From positions 13,056,956 to 13,120,955 of the forward strand of contig JBBMNZ010000014.1 of NCBI GenBank assembly GCA_037954325.1: a stretch of 64,000 bases of DNA, written 5' to 3'. Under the pieces are notes generated by a model. The model had not been told where the DNA came from. It did no database searches and saw nothing but the letters and a program-made list of their open reading frames with translations. This stretch comes from Fistularia commersonii. Taxonomy: Eukaryota; Chordata; Actinopteri; Syngnathiformes; Fistulariidae. Below, one piece after another: positions 47,101 to 60,295 of this stretch (positions within the stretch are counted from its first letter, which is position 1; each line of letters starts with the position of its first letter). Both the position numbers and the translations under genes were made by a program.

Positions 47101-48624
47101 TTTAATATTTACCAAAAATGTATTGTTACATTTCTTGGCACAAGATTAGAATGCTTGGTTTAGTACATTCAAAGGCTCATGGTTGCTTTATTGCTGTGTA
47201 TAATTGCTCCTTTTTTATTTTAGTGATTACTTGTATTTTTTCCAAAGATAAATATGCTAACAATAAAAGAAATTTAAACTTCAGCATTTCCTATGAATAA
47301 ACTAGGCTATAGCTGTTAAACTTACATATATTTATTGGCTCCAAACAGTTTTTCAGTGATTAAAACAGGATTTGCAAACTATGTAAACACATATGCTCAG
47401 ATTATTTTTTTATTTAGTTCCGGGCTAAACAAACCTAAGAGAATTAATATATGGATTTCTATTGGCTTAAAAGTCTGTAATCCTCCTATCTGGAGTTTTT
47501 TGTTCATTACTCAGTGTGTTTGTATTATTTTCACTGCAAATTAAAAATACACTGTCTGCTGACGTTCCAGATGTTCTATTTCTACATGAAATGCAAACTA
47601 TGAACTCTTGACAGGCTTTGTAGTTCAGAGGTTATGCTAAACCATTTTAAAACTATGCAGCACTGTGAAACAGTGATACATGGGTATAGTGCTGTCATCA
47701 TGTCAAAATCCCTTGCTGACACTTGCTGGTATAAAGTGAACAAAGGCAAGCCAGGTGCACCTGCCTAAAAGCCCAAGTGGGCTGGGAATTTAAAAATCCT
47801 CCACCACTTATCACTATCTCTCATATCTATTTAGTCATATTGAATTTGAATTGTAAATGTACTTAGAAGAACTCTACTTCTGTCTTGATTAGTCAATTTG
47901 TATAGTGCAGGTGTGGCTGCACGTACTGTATGATTCTAAGTGTCTAACAGCATCAGAGAGAGGAGAGGATGTGTTGATAACTAAGATAACTAACAGAAAT
48001 ATTCTAACATCAGGATCACCATAAGACATCACATGATAATGTCATGTTTCTTTTTGCTACAGCTGAATGTCAGATAGCCTTCTAAATTAATTACTGCACA
48101 TGCATAAATAACAGCAGGAGGACTTTGTTTCCCTGCTTGGTCTTTATTAACCAGCCAAAGAGCGAAAACTTGTCTCTAAAATGCTTGATGAGGGTTTTTA
48201 ATATAAAATATATTTATGTACCTTTTTTTTAATCGTGTGACATGTCCCTCTTACAATGCATTTCTTATCTTAGTATCTAGTTGCAACTGAGCCATGGACA
48301 ATTGTGTACTCTTAAAGACAACAGCTACTATAAAGAGCTCTTTGCTTGATCAACACATCTTGACTGAAGATTCCTGCTTCAAAACCGTCTCTTTTAAGGG
48401 AGAGGTGTCTTGGGCGCTTGAATGCACAGGATCAAATAGTATTCCAATAAGAAATGAGATTTATGAATTTAATCACAAGCCAGTGACAAAAGATGCATTT
48501 TATGATAGGGTATGAATCATTGTATGGGTCTGAAAGGAGCTCTTTCATGCGTCTTATGGATGCCATTGAGCAGCCTATAAGAAATTGTTGTTTTAGCACA
48601 ATGGCTGATCTCCGACCTGGATAA
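44146..48624. other. Non-coding, nothing recognised
   Basis: 4.5 kb of anonymous AT-rich sequence. Open frames at 46,966-47,544 are short and lack family similarity or splice pairs. Confidence 0.4.
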
Positions 48625-48800
48625 GATAATTTATTTATCCTTTATTAATCCCCGAGGGGAAATTCATTCTCTGCAATCAACACATCATGGATGAACCATG
48701 AGCAGTTAGCTGCTCAGCGTCTTGCTCATCAACACTTTGACGCACTCGGAATCGAACCAGGAATGTTCGTTTCTAAAGACGATTGCTCTACAGTCTCAAA
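48625..48800 (-). mobile_element. tRNA-derived SINE, copy 3, minus strand
   Basis: The reverse complement of GGAATCGAACC (48,748-48,758) is a perfect B box GGTTCGATTCC. The minus-strand order is the same as in copies 1 and 2: B box, GATGAGCAAGACGCTGAGC, CATGGTTCATCCATGATG, GATTGCAGAGAATGAATTTC, CCCTCGGGGATTAATAAAGG. The A box near 48,780-48,800 is diverged. Confidence 0.85.
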
Positions 48801-51800
48801 GAATCATCTCAAATAAATCTCGTGGGAGCCATTTATGGATTCATATTACCGGTACTACACGTTGGGCCTTCTAAATTATCAAACAAATATATATGTTTTC
48901 AGTGCAGTAATATGGACTGCAACACTTACTGTAATCATTACAGCCCCTCAGTGAACAAGTTGATAAATTCGTACCTCTCCAAACCCAGGAAACTATACAG
49001 CACATTGTAAGGTCACATTTGTCTCTGTAAAGATGTTGATAATACACCATTCATACTAATTACATTTTGCTTGGGAATAAGGTGTCCCTTAAGTCATTAA
49101 AGTGGGTGGGACTCATTTAAAAAAGTAATTAATGAGAGACTTTTGAATAATCAATCAAAATTAATAATATTTTTGCCATGAGAAAAAATGTAACTTTACT
49201 GAATGAATCATTATGCTTTAACTTCAACTTCAAAATCTTGTTTATTTTGTCTACCACACTGACCAACTGATGAGTGCAGAAAATAGATTTGTAAAGAATG
49301 ATAGGCATCTTTATTGTCCTTCATGATGTCATGGATCCAGACTGGAATGAAAGTTTTATAGATTTAAAATTTTCTTTGGCTATGTGCCCATCTGTTAAAA
49401 GTTTGCAGCAGTGTTTGGTGTGTATGGATTGGAAGTATTTGTTACAAGTAGTAACTTTTGAGCATGTGATTGACTGGTCACATTTGTCTGCACTGTCAGG
49501 CAGAAATATCTTGCACCTCTCCTTCACCAGCTAATTAATAAGTGTGATCTTTGAGGCAGGTTATTTCTTTGAAAAGAGATTCTCTATGTTTGAAACTTTC
49601 ACAACCATTGTGAACTTTTCTCTCAATATTGGAGCTCATACACATCAAACTTCTCAAGCAAATGCTTGAAAGCCATTTTTCACCCCCCTGTGTATTCTAT
49701 CATAACCATTGGTTACATGATGTACACAAATGTCAAATTTACAAAGATATCCAAGGTGTAGCACAAATACAATTTTGCTAAACAGCATATATTTTGCAAC
49801 CATTTTTGATTTTTCTGCCCTAACCTGTTAGTTGAAGGATGAGGGGTTGCTGTAATTGTTTCCCTGATGGAAATAAACTGGACTCTCACCTTCTAATGTT
49901 TCTGCAAAGTTCAATGAGTTCATTAAAAATTGAATGTTTTCTCCAATGATCCTGTCAATAAAATCAAATATAATGGTTTTTACATGTTTTGCATTTTTTT
50001 GTTGTAAGGCAAAATATAAGTTGTTGATTTTAGAAAAAAGAAACTTTTATGACTTAAAACTATTTTAATGTGTTTCTTTCATACTTTAATATATGTCATT
50101 TACATCACTTGCCAATTACTGAAATAATTTTGGTGATTCTAATAATTTCATGATTAAGATTTGAGGGGTTATTTTCTGAAATCCTGTCGGTCTAAAGATT
50201 TTGAATTTAAAGATTTTGTTTGGATTTGTTGCATTTAACTTGTAGTCCTGTGTAGTTACACTGTTTTTGTTTGGTGTTTCAGTGATTCTAACCTTTACTG
50301 AAAGGATTCAGCTCCCTTTGATTTCAACAACATATTGAAGACGCTCCCAACATCGCGGAAAAAGAAAAACCCACATAGTATCCGCCCTAGATAATCTCTC
50401 CTCCTCTACTAAGACGCCTTCTGCTTCACTGAGTACCATTGAGGGCCCTTAGAGCTCTTCACCTTTTTAAGTTTGCCAACCCATGTCAGGGAATGTGAAA
50501 GAGTCTGTTTTAAAGGATAGCTTCAAGAGCTATCACTTGAGTTTTATCTGAACCTCAGCTCTGAGACACATTAAAGGAGAACTGGAGAAAGTGGTTACTC
50601 AGTGCAGTAATGAATTTTTTAAGTAATTTTAACCATATTTTGGCTTTAAAGGTCAGCAGATAATGAATGAACGCGGGGTGTCATTTTTCGCTAACATAGC
50701 TCTTTACAACCATTCATTTATTTTTTTTTGGAGTGCAGGAATTGAGAAACTTTAAGACTATGTCGAAGGTGTTTTGCCAGCTTGCAGAAGCCTTAGACAG
50801 AAGGAAGAGTTTTGTCCTTTAATTTGTCACCCATTTATTTGCTGACTATAACAATCACATGCTTTTTATTACCCATCTCTTTCCTGTGGGTTCTGTTATG
50901 TTTAAGTCCTTTTTGAACCAAATAAATTATAAATTGCACTGTTGATAAATACACTTAACATTCCAGGGAGGTCCAAATGTGAGTTTTGGTTCTGTGTTGT
51001 GGGATTGTATTGATTTACACCTGCATACTTGGCAGTCTAGACAAGCTGGGAGGAGTTTCCACACACAATATTGAGTGTGGAAGATAAAGTGTTGCCACTA
51101 TAGCTGTTGTTACCTGCCCACAAAGGTGCTGGCAGATGAACACAGGTTTATCAAACCTTATTCTATCAAGCTGTGTTAATGACCCATGATTGGTTTTAAT
51201 TTGTAAGTTTATAGTGACAAATGAAATTGTACATTTTTGCTATTTTTGGTACTGTGTCATAACAATGATCACAAACTTGTGCGTGTGTGTGCGAGTGTGT
51301 GCGTGTGTAGGGGGGGCATTCAAGGCTGTGGTTGTCACAGTAACCCTCTCATCTCAAATCATGTCCCTCTGAGTAATCACGAGTGGTTATTTCACATGTC
51401 ATAGTGACATTTTACTGACCACTGCATGGCTGCTACATAGCTGTGAATTTCTTTGTTTGGTAGGTTTACTACTTTTAATCCATTTACCTCAACCCACCTC
51501 TTGCTTCCATTAACGCATGAAGATAATACACTAAGGAATTCAACTCTGCTGTAAGAGACGGACTAGAGTTGCATACCGGCTAGGCTTATCCTGTGTCTTG
51601 GCTGTTAGCGGTTCTTTCACAAATCCCCCAACACACACAAAGCACTGGATTTCCCTACAAAGTCCAAGTCAGAAAATTAATGAATACTTTTGTTAAATCT
51701 TAATACAAATTGTAAACTGAAACTTTATATGATTTTAATTCCAGATTCCAAAGCAGTACATTTTTTTCCTATCAGGATGCTGTGGTTCCATTTTAGTTCA

Positions 51801-51889
51801 TTTGTAGAACAAAAATATTATTAAAGGTTGTGTGATCTTAAAGTTCTTTTGATTTGATATTTTGATCCAATCCAAATTGTAGTATGATC
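48801..51889. other. Non-coding, nothing firm recognised
   Basis: Anonymous sequence. A possible but unsupported exon at 50,313-50,388 is discussed under rejected items. Confidence 0.4.
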
Positions 51890-52095
51890 TTTTTTTTTTT
51901 TTTTCAGAACTATCACACATTATTGTGCCCTTCATGGGTGAACAGTGGGCATTCGGCCACCGAGCTACTGTATATCCAGGAAGCACTTATTGGTTCGGTG
52001 TTTTGCTGAATAACACTTTAAAACGCTAGGAGGAGCTCAGGAATGGAACCAGGAACTTTCAGCACCCTACCTGAGCCCTTCTGGTCCTAAAGCAA
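51890..52095 (-). mobile_element. tRNA-derived SINE, diverged copy 4, minus strand
   Basis: The reverse complement of GGAATGGAACC (52,040-52,050) gives B box GGTTCCATTCC, one base off. The order is B box, GAGCTCCTCCTAGCG, TTATTCAGCAAAACACCGAA, and an A15 tail (T-run 51,891-51,904 on the plus strand). More diverged than the others in its middle part. Confidence 0.7.
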
Positions 52096-54708
52096 CCCTA
52101 CATTGAAAATTCTTTGAACGGATATCATGCTTTGTTGTTGATTATCGTTTTGTTTTCTTATTTTGGTTTAGGAATGAAAGTAAACATCTAAAAATGCTCC
52201 TTGTTTTATAGTTGCCGGTATACCTTGATCTTGTGGAATTTGAAGTATTTTAGCTATGCCGCACAAACCTCAGAGAATGTATCAATTGTATCAACAACAA
52301 GCTTTTTATATAAAAGAAAGGAAACTATTTTCAGATGAGTATGTTTTGGATACTAAAAAAGAATGTTGTTGGGCCTGTAAAGTGAGAGGAGGTTTCCTCT
52401 GACTGCTGTCTGGCCACATTAAGTACTTCACATCTCAGTGAGCTAATATGTTAGTTTTGGCCTGTTGCCTTTTTTTTACTTCAACATGGAGATTTTGGCA
52501 GACAGCAGAAAAGGCTTCACTTTTTTGACCGCAAAGAGGTGATGAAATCACAAGGACTGTGCTGTTTGGACTTTGGTGCAAGTTTTGTCAGCAATTGGAC
52601 TGTCATTTAACAACACTATCCATGAGACAAGAATACAGACTTTATGGCCTACTATTCTAACATACCAATTATTTCACATTAAAAGCACAGGTGGTCAAAA
52701 GTTAGTAAATGCGTTAATATCAGCATTTGGGGTGAGTGGTTTTGTTTAAATACAACTACAGAAGTTTGCAGCTGTTTCTTTTCATGCCAGAAGCTACATA
52801 ATGTTTGTTAAATTCTGTATTCTTTAAAGAAATGAAAAAACAAAAAAGCAATACAAAAAAAAACACACAGGGAGGATAACAATCAAAGTTTAGTACTTTT
52901 TTGATGCCAAAACTGTGAGACGTAAGAGCAGCTGCAGCACAACAGAAAGTGAAAGAGAAAGAGCACAGAACATACTACACATATTAAAATAAAGATATTA
53001 TTAGTGATTTACAGGAGGACTGTACATATTAAAAAAGATTAATATAATTAAAATTATAAATTAACTTTATATCCAATACAGAATGGAATAAGGGAACAAC
53101 CTGCATAAAATATATATACTAATTAGAATATCTTAATTAATCTCCGGGCTATTTACTGAGTGTATCACCGTATTCTTTATGTTTTTAGAAAAAAAAATCA
53201 CTGAATCAGTTTCGAAGTGAGATTTCTAAATATAAACATAATAGTAACACCCACATTCCAATTCAAAAACCACAAAGTAGTGATTCAGTGTTGCAGCTTT
53301 AGCTGCTCATGATGGAAAGGTAATGCTACAACATGCACAGCCCTGCTGTAGTATTCACTATCTCAAGCAATTTACAGTGTGGACATTTTAGTCTGGATGT
53401 TTTAGTGTGGTTTTTACAATGGTCAGATTCCCTGTATGTTCAGGGATTTTTGTTTGGAGTTTCTGTTGTTTTCTTTTTTGTATTGTACATCTACTTCCTC
53501 TCTACTTCCCTTTTTTGCTGTTATGCTATGTAAGTGCTTTCCTTTTCCTCTCACTCCTTCCGTGTTTTTATTCCATTGCTCACCTGTCCTTTTGCGCCAC
53601 TTCTAACACAGTTCTCTTTTCCTTGTTTATCCCAGTCTTCCAATTCTTCTCTTTTTCTCTTTTGAATTTGTTTTTGGATTAAACCACTAGTTTCAGCCTT
53701 TTACACTTTCACTACTTCTCTCATCCCTTAAACTGTCAGCAGTGACTTGTGCTGGTTTTGTGGAGTTTGTCCTCACTCAGATAACCTTAATTATCAGGTT
53801 AACCATTAACTTTTGGGATTTGTTCCAACTTCATGTTAGCACGGACAAAGCTGCAGGACACATATGTTTTTTTTTTTTTCTGCATAAACATGTTAGCGTT
53901 AGGTCAAAGTGTGAAAAGCGGAATTAAGGGAAGTTGTTGTGTTTTCGGGTGTACAGGGAGGGAGATAGTTTGAAGGAAGCGGTGAAGTGTGGGAGGAGGG
54001 AGTATCAAGGAACATGTGAACCATCACATTGACTTAAAGGTCTGGATTGCAAATTGGGTCTTACACCTTTAGTCCCAGGGTATTTTTATTTATATATCTA
54101 TATTTTTTCTGAGGAGTGTGAGAATGTCTGCTACTGTCTCTGACTTGCTGAGAGAATAATGGAGGGACCTCTGTCATAGTAATAAAAGGTCAGTGGCTAC
54201 TTACTTATATCTTTGGCCTTACATGGAATAGTCTTTGTCTTACCTGTTTCCCTGCATGTAGTGTATTGTGAGATTTAACTAGAAAAAAAAGTCAACAGCT
54301 GAAGGTTGCTTACCCTTGGAAAATGTTTGATTATTTTTTACATTTTTATAGCTTAGGGCATACTTTGAATTCCTAAAGGGGTATTAGTATGCCATCAGTA
54401 AATGTGTAAAATAAGAAATTATGATCTGTGATAACACCAGAACCCTCATTAGTTCTTTTTAAATAATAAAGTAATACATTCTTAACTAATATTGACCATT
54501 ACAGGATTAATTAAATGTGCCTTGTGTTTAATAAATTACAACTCACTCTGTCTTACAGTTGATTAGGCATGCAAAAATGAAAAATAGTGTGTTCTTAACT
54601 AGACTAAACAATCAAAAGGGGAAATTAGAAGAAAAACATAATTTACTCTATGAGACTTTGCATACCATCCACTTTCAATTCTTATTCTCTCTTTCTCTCC
54701 ACATGCTT
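52096..54708. other. Non-coding, nothing recognised
   Basis: C/T-rich at 53,455-53,680, which gives Phe/Leu/Ser-rich open frames of no significance. Confidence 0.4.
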
Positions 54709-54731
54709 GTGTGTGTGTGTTTGTGTGTGTG
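54709..54731. repeat. Short (TG)n microsatellite
   Basis: About 11 units with one TTTG interruption. Confidence 0.9.
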
Positions 54732-54911
54732 TTGTCTCATTAAAACGACCTGCAGTGTTAACAATTTGTTGGGAATGTATTATTTTACTAAGAGTAATGT
54801 ACACTATCTATACTTGTTGTAATCATTTGCACACACAGTGTTAAAAGATAGCAAGGTCTTTGCCTTATTACTTTGCCTTATATCATGCTGGTTGTGTTGG
54901 CCAGGACCCTT

Positions 54912-54943
54912 GCACTGGACTAGGGACTCTGCAGGTCCAGTGC
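54912..54943. repeat. 9-bp inverted repeat, 14-base loop
   Basis: GCACTGGAC (54,912-54,920) pairs perfectly with GTCCAGTGC (54,935-54,943). Confidence 0.9.
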
Positions 54944-55610
54944 GTGTAGGAAATTGACCCTCTCTGAAATCATTACTTATTTGGACTTTGTTTTTTGGTT
55001 TCTACAGCTCTATAGTTTGAACAAATTTCCAAGGATTGATTTTATTAATGATCCTTATAGCTGTAACTTGTCATGAGAAATAAACCATTACCTTTACAAA
55101 GCACAATCGAACCCATTACTGAGATAAGACTATATAATAACACTTACAAGCCAAAAGTGGTTCTAAATGGTAAAGGTTTGAACAAATCCTATGGCCAAAA
55201 GAACAACAGTCTGTGAATGAGAAGAATATTGTAACATAGTTACATGTTATGCAGTCCTACATTACGTGGCTATTCCATAATACCATGAGACCTTGGTCAA
55301 TGCTTAGCAATTTCTGGTAGTTCAGTATTTTTATTCCTTTTTTGAAATGTTTTACTTGTTCTTGGATTCTGGATGTTTTGTTATTTAGTTATGGTCCACT
55401 GGTGTTCATTCCTTATATTGGGACGGTTTCTTCTATCCTACTGGCCAGAGCCTTGGCCAGTGTTGTTACTCATATTCAAGCCAGCCGGGTGGCTAAAAGG
55501 CAACACAGGTTATTATAATGTGGTGTTCCCTGAAATGAGGGTGGTATACGGCTCGATTTTGGCTGGTACTGGCTGTCATTGTAGCACACATACGTTTGCG
55601 TGCAAACATG

Positions 55611-55611
<1 letters not shown>
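54944..55611. other. Non-coding, nothing recognised
   Basis: Anonymous. Confidence 0.4.
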
Positions 55612-55655
<44 letters not shown>

Positions 55656-55660
55656 ACATG
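55612..55660. repeat. (AC)n microsatellite
   Basis: About 20 units, then TACACACATGCATAG. Gives false His-Thr and Val-Cys frames on the two strands. Confidence 0.97.
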
Positions 55661-57050
55661 CATAGAGAGACAGAAAGACCACACAGAAACTACATCCTGA
55701 CAGCTTTACAGGATGAATGCTCATTGCTCAGACAGACTTCATCTCTCGCCTGAATGATGCTGCTATTCGCCTTGACTTTCCTTTGGTCAGCTAATAAGTC
55801 TGAGCAAGAAACAAAGAACCGAGGTCTTGCTTAGATCTTTAAAGGAAACCAACTAATATTTAATGTTAATGCTTTTAGAAAATATTTAGATAGGAGTGTG
55901 TGCCTGGGAATATTTTTAAAGTTGGATTTGATACTGTTTATGTGATGTATTTAGACAGAAACTACTGAAATTAATTCATTGGATGTGGAGATTTCCAGCA
56001 TTTAGGTAATGTGAAATGAAAATCACCGCTACACTCTGCTTGTCCAAAAGAGACCACCCGCAGCTCCATCTGCTGACAACCAGATCACACTTGACATTGT
56101 CAGACATTGGGCCAGAACCCCCACCCTGTAGAGTGTAGTGACACTATATTAGTGTTTAGGCTTTTTTAAGAGCTGGAGGCAGGCACTGCTAGCACATTAA
56201 CTTTGTAAACTGCAAGCCATCTGTGCCTTTACCAATGTTACAGTGATATTAAAAGCATCTTTTCATTGCTGGTGTAAGCCCAGGAATGGAGCGGTAGCGA
56301 ATAACTCCAATAGAAGTTTGCTGGCCAGAGTGGGACAAGAAGGTTGTCTTTGAATAGATTTTGGCTGAACCGTGCTGAGTGGTAGAAATAGTCAATTCAA
56401 TCTATTTGGTATATTTTTACATATTTCAAAACAGGTGGTGTTATTTTTCATATTGTGGTCTCTTTAATGCTCTGGTGTTATTTTCTTTCATTGGCTCAGC
56501 ACTTTTTATATTACACAAGGTCCCTTATTTGTATTCAGAATCACAGAAAAAGTCAATATAGAAGTGATTCTCTAAATAAGTGATACATTTCCCAAAATAA
56601 AGGGGAAAATTACACAGAACAAATCATTTGAAGTGAAATTAATCATCATCATTTATTCACTAAATTGAATTTTCATCATGTAATTTTTTATTCCAATGCT
56701 GTTGTGATCAAAGAGTATTCAGAAAAGCAAACTAAATTTTGTGATATTTACAGATTGGACTATTCTATGAAACATAATCAAATATACACAGTAAGGACAG
56801 CAATATTTTATACACAACATTGGCACAGACAATTGTTTGTAAACCTCACATAGCCGCATGTTATTGTGATTAAACTAAGTGCACTTAAAAGATGAATAGG
56901 CTCCAGCCTACCTGGGTGTACTAATAATATTCAGTATATCAATTAAGAAACCAGGAACAGTTATTGATAAAAAACATGGTATCCTCTTTACCCTCCAGAC
57001 CCAAAACTTTGATATATACATCCATTACAGAGTGACAGCTGAAAACTGTC
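55661..57050. other. Non-coding, nothing recognised
   Basis: Anonymous AT-rich sequence. Confidence 0.4.
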
Positions 57051-57079
57051 AAAACAAAACAAAACAAAACAAAACAAAA
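57051..57079. repeat. (AAAAC)n pentanucleotide repeat
   Basis: About six AAAAC units. Confidence 0.95.
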
Positions 57080-57234
57080 TTGATTTCCTGACTCTCAAAT
57101 GCACATGGAAAACGAAAGCAGGCCCTGTAAAAATGCTATTTTTTAGACCATTGTTTGGCATATGAGGAATTATCACGTGCTTGAGAAAATGTATGTTCTG
57201 CTGAACACTTTTTAAAAACTAATTTCCCTCCTCC

Positions 57235-57480
57235 ATTTGAAAGTTTTTTTGTATTTCTTTACTTTCTCTTCATTGTTCTCTCCTATCAACCTTTCAAGCC
57301 TCCACTCTCCTTTACCTTCCCCCTTTCGTTCTATAGTTTCCCTGCTTATTTTTTCATTACTTCATTCCTTTCTTTATAAGCCACTCTCTGTCTCTCCTAC
57401 TTTTCCTCTTGCTGCTCCCTCCCCGTCTCCTTGTCAATCTGCCAACAGCCCGACGGCCTGTTCGTTTTCATCCTCAGCCT
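57235..57480 (+). repeat. Pyrimidine-rich tract of about 245 bases
   Basis: The plus strand is dominated by C and T (TTCTTTACTTTCTCTTCATT, then CTTCCCCCTTTCGTTCTATA and so on) without a fixed unit. The open frame across it (Ser/Leu/Pro/Phe-rich) is explained by composition. Confidence 0.7.
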
Positions 57481-57989
57481 AGAAAACAAGGTCTAAAGTT
57501 CAAAGCTGCTGTTGTGGATTTGAGGCAAGATAGGGTTGAAACAGATTAAAAATTATAAGAAAATATATATGGAATAATAATTCAACGAGACAAATCCCTT
57601 CGTCAATGAAAAAAGAAACAAATAAAAAAGCAACTACTGGCTATTCATTAATTGTGGCAGATGATATGACCCAGATCCATAGGGAAATAAAGAACTATAG
57701 AAATTCACACCAATACACCTGTGATATTAAGTTGGGTATTGTTGTGATTACAACACTGGTGAAGAGCCTAGCTCTTAATTATTGGCCTCAAACTAGACCT
57801 TTCCAAAAAAAAAAAAAAACGTAATTAATGGATGAAAATGTTCAGGTAATTTCTTAACTGATATCAGATAAAATCCAATTTGGATGTAGACTATAAAATT
57901 ATTCCTCTTCTATTCCAGTTTTCTTGCACATATTCATTGCATATAAGAGCCAGGGGTTGTTAATTTAAAACACTGAAAGGTTCACCATT

Positions 57990-58030
57990 GTCAGAATTAG
58001 AATTAGAAACATTTTTTGCCACCCATATTT
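57990..58030 (-). repeat. Possible LINE 3' terminal fragment, minus strand
   Basis: TCAGAATTAGAATTAGAAAC followed by ATTTTTTGCC resembles the (GAATCA)n-type end at 61,937. Only about 40 bases, so weak. Confidence 0.3.
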
Positions 58031-59589
58031 AACAGCTTTCAGTGCAAAAAAGATACCTGCGATGATGGTATCACTAAGATAGTAGTTATCTGTCCATGTG
58101 GTGCACTGCAAATGTATTTTTAAGTTGTTTTGGATCCACATGTAAGGAACTTTGACCTGACAGGTTTTTTGAAATAGTTTTTTTAAAACACTAGTGAAAT
58201 GATGTAGAACTGTATGATACGAGGAATGAGTGGGGTCCAAAAAGGTGCATCTTGTCTGTACTTGTGGCCTAAATTGGGACAGAGCTCAGCCTCTGCTCGT
58301 GCATGCATGCATACATGTTCATGAATATGTCTGTTACTGTGAAGCTTTTAACTTGTAGAATGAGAGATAGTATATTTTGTCGGGATCATCACTTTCATGG
58401 TTCTACATCACGCAAGTGCTTACTGTGTACTCAGTGGTCTTGTGTGAGGCTATATGATTTAATATCATTAACATATTGTCTATTGGCACTGGTGGCTGCA
58501 GGGCTGGACCCACGCTAGTGTCTGTGTGTCATGTTTATGTGCCCCCAGCTTACCTGTCACTAGTGAGTGTAAGCCACTGTCCACCTGGGCCCACCTGTAC
58601 TTATCCTCGCACATGTTCATTTCCCCTCTGTCACAGTGCTATATACCCCCCCCTGTACGCAATCCAATGATTTCATGCAAAGCGTATGTTCCACTGTTTA
58701 TGATGGCCCTATCTTTATAATTTCATCTGCAAATATTCACATCTCCAGGCGAGCAAATTTTTGTGCCATTTGTTATTAATTTGAATTAATTGATTAATTA
58801 GTTTGTTTGTTGTTATTTTGGGTTCTGTGTAAGGAGATGACAACGCACATTCAATTGCTTTTTTCTTCAAATGTTTCAGAGCACAATCGTGCTACAGGTT
58901 TCTCTGAGATCTAAATTCCTGGAATTGGCCTGTTTAATGGAAGGGCACTTATAATGATTAAGATATCAATAATTACCGTAAATATGTTGCATATCTTAAC
59001 ATGTCTTTACAAAGTTTTTGCTTATTCCTGCCTTGTAATGATGTCATTCCTCATCTTGACCCCACCTCTTATTTGTTCACTTGTCAGTTTTTTTTTCAAT
59101 TATTTAACCTAGCATATCTAAATGCTTTGTTATCTTGTCCGCGTCAATTGCCTTGTGACCTGTTATTAGTCACTCTTGTTGTAAGATATGGCTTAGCCTA
59201 AATACAGGCATTAGTGGGAGTCTCTTTTTGTTGCACATATTTGGCACATATACACCAGTGTGTTTGCTGTTTGTTGCTGCTAATTCAGCATCCTTCTTCA
59301 GTTCCCTGTTGCTGTACATTTTTTGCTTTTTGTGCTCAATTTATCTGCCTCCTACTTCTTACATTAAAACTCTATGTGGCAGTATTGTTCCTAACCCTCT
59401 ATTTGGAGTAAGTTTTATATTGCATAAATTCCTGCTCACTAAATCTAAATTAGAGGCCACCTGAGATGAGAGGGTATTAGGGCATACCTAGTACCTCTGT
59501 AATCTCTCCATTGTTGGATATAAAATAAAACCACTCTGGCTTTGATGTTGTGTGCTGTGTTAAGATGTAGTAAACTATTAGTTTAAAGA
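58031..59589. other. Non-coding, nothing recognised
   Basis: Anonymous. Confidence 0.4.
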
Positions 59590-60295
59590 GAAATTTGAAC
59601 TACTCATCCAGGCTCTAGTCATCTCTCGTTTGGACTACTGCAACTCCCTCCTTTCCGGTGCCCCAGCGGTGACCATCAGGCCTCTGGAGCTTGTTCAGAA
59701 AGCGGCAGCCCGCCTGGTGTTCAACTGTCCCAAATTCTCCCACACAACTCCCCTTCTTATGTCCCTACACGTGTTCCCGGTAGCCGCCCGCATCAAGTTC
59801 AAGTCCTTGGTGCTCGCCCACCGGGCAGTGAATGGGACAACCCCGTCTTGCAGTATATGGGATATGATCAAGCAGCAGGTCCCTACCCATCCCTTCCGAT
59901 CTGCCACCTCTGGGCGTCTGTTCACCCCATCATTCAGAGCCCCTGGCAGCTGATCGAGCTGGTCTTGGCTCTTCTCGGTCTTGGCTCCTCAGTGGTTGTT
60001 CGCCATGAGCTGCAAACATACCTCTTCACCAAGCCACCAAGCAGGACCCTACTAATCACACTTAGCCCCTTACCCCCCCGCCAAAAAAAAAAAAAAAAGA
60101 AGGATGAAATGAATGTATGTATGTATATGGTTCTGAGATGCCTATTTGGTTGAGTGATCACTTCTAACTTCCGACCACTGGTACTTCGGATCTTTGGGGA
60201 CTGAATTGCACTTCTTGTAAGTCGCCTTGGATAAAAACGTCTGCCGAATGACAGTAATGTATTGTAATGTAATGTAATGTAATGTAATGTAACTT
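59590..60295 (+). mobile_element. LINE 3' end (L2/CR1/I-like) with RT C-terminus and (TAATG)n tail
   Basis: From 59,595 the frame reads LLIQALVISRLDYCNSLLSG, then LELVQKAAARLVFNCPKFSH, then LHVFPVAARIKFKSLVLAHR. This is the region after the reverse transcriptase domain in many fish LINEs. A frameshift and short deletion follow near 59,950-60,000, after which SVVVRHELQTYLFTKP appears in another frame. A16 lies at 60,084-60,099. The terminus is TGTAAGTCGCCTTGGATAAA, AACGTCTGCCGAATG, then (TAATG)n at 60,255-60,292. It has the same terminus as 32,141-32,300, in opposite orientation. 5'-truncated and inactive. Confidence 0.88.
59595..59953 (+). pseudogene. LINE ORF2 C-terminal remnant
   Basis: About 119 codons open to the stop at 59,951-59,953. 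No RT catalytic motif is included, because the element is truncated just after that domain. The coding sequence is better preserved and richer in G+C than its surroundings, which suggests a younger insertion than the LINE at 15.2-16.7 kb (inference). Confidence 0.8.

Noticed and set aside
50313..50388. Possible short exon after CTGAAAG| reading DSAPFDFNNILKTLPTSR...
   Set aside because: The peptide looks protein-like, but the only downstream GT (CATA|GTATCC) is a weak donor. An open run of this length (about 30 codons) occurs often by chance, and I recognise no family. A multi-fish alignment would decide.
57237..57482. 81-codon Ser/Pro/Leu-rich frame
   Set aside because: Follows from the pyrimidine-rich tract.
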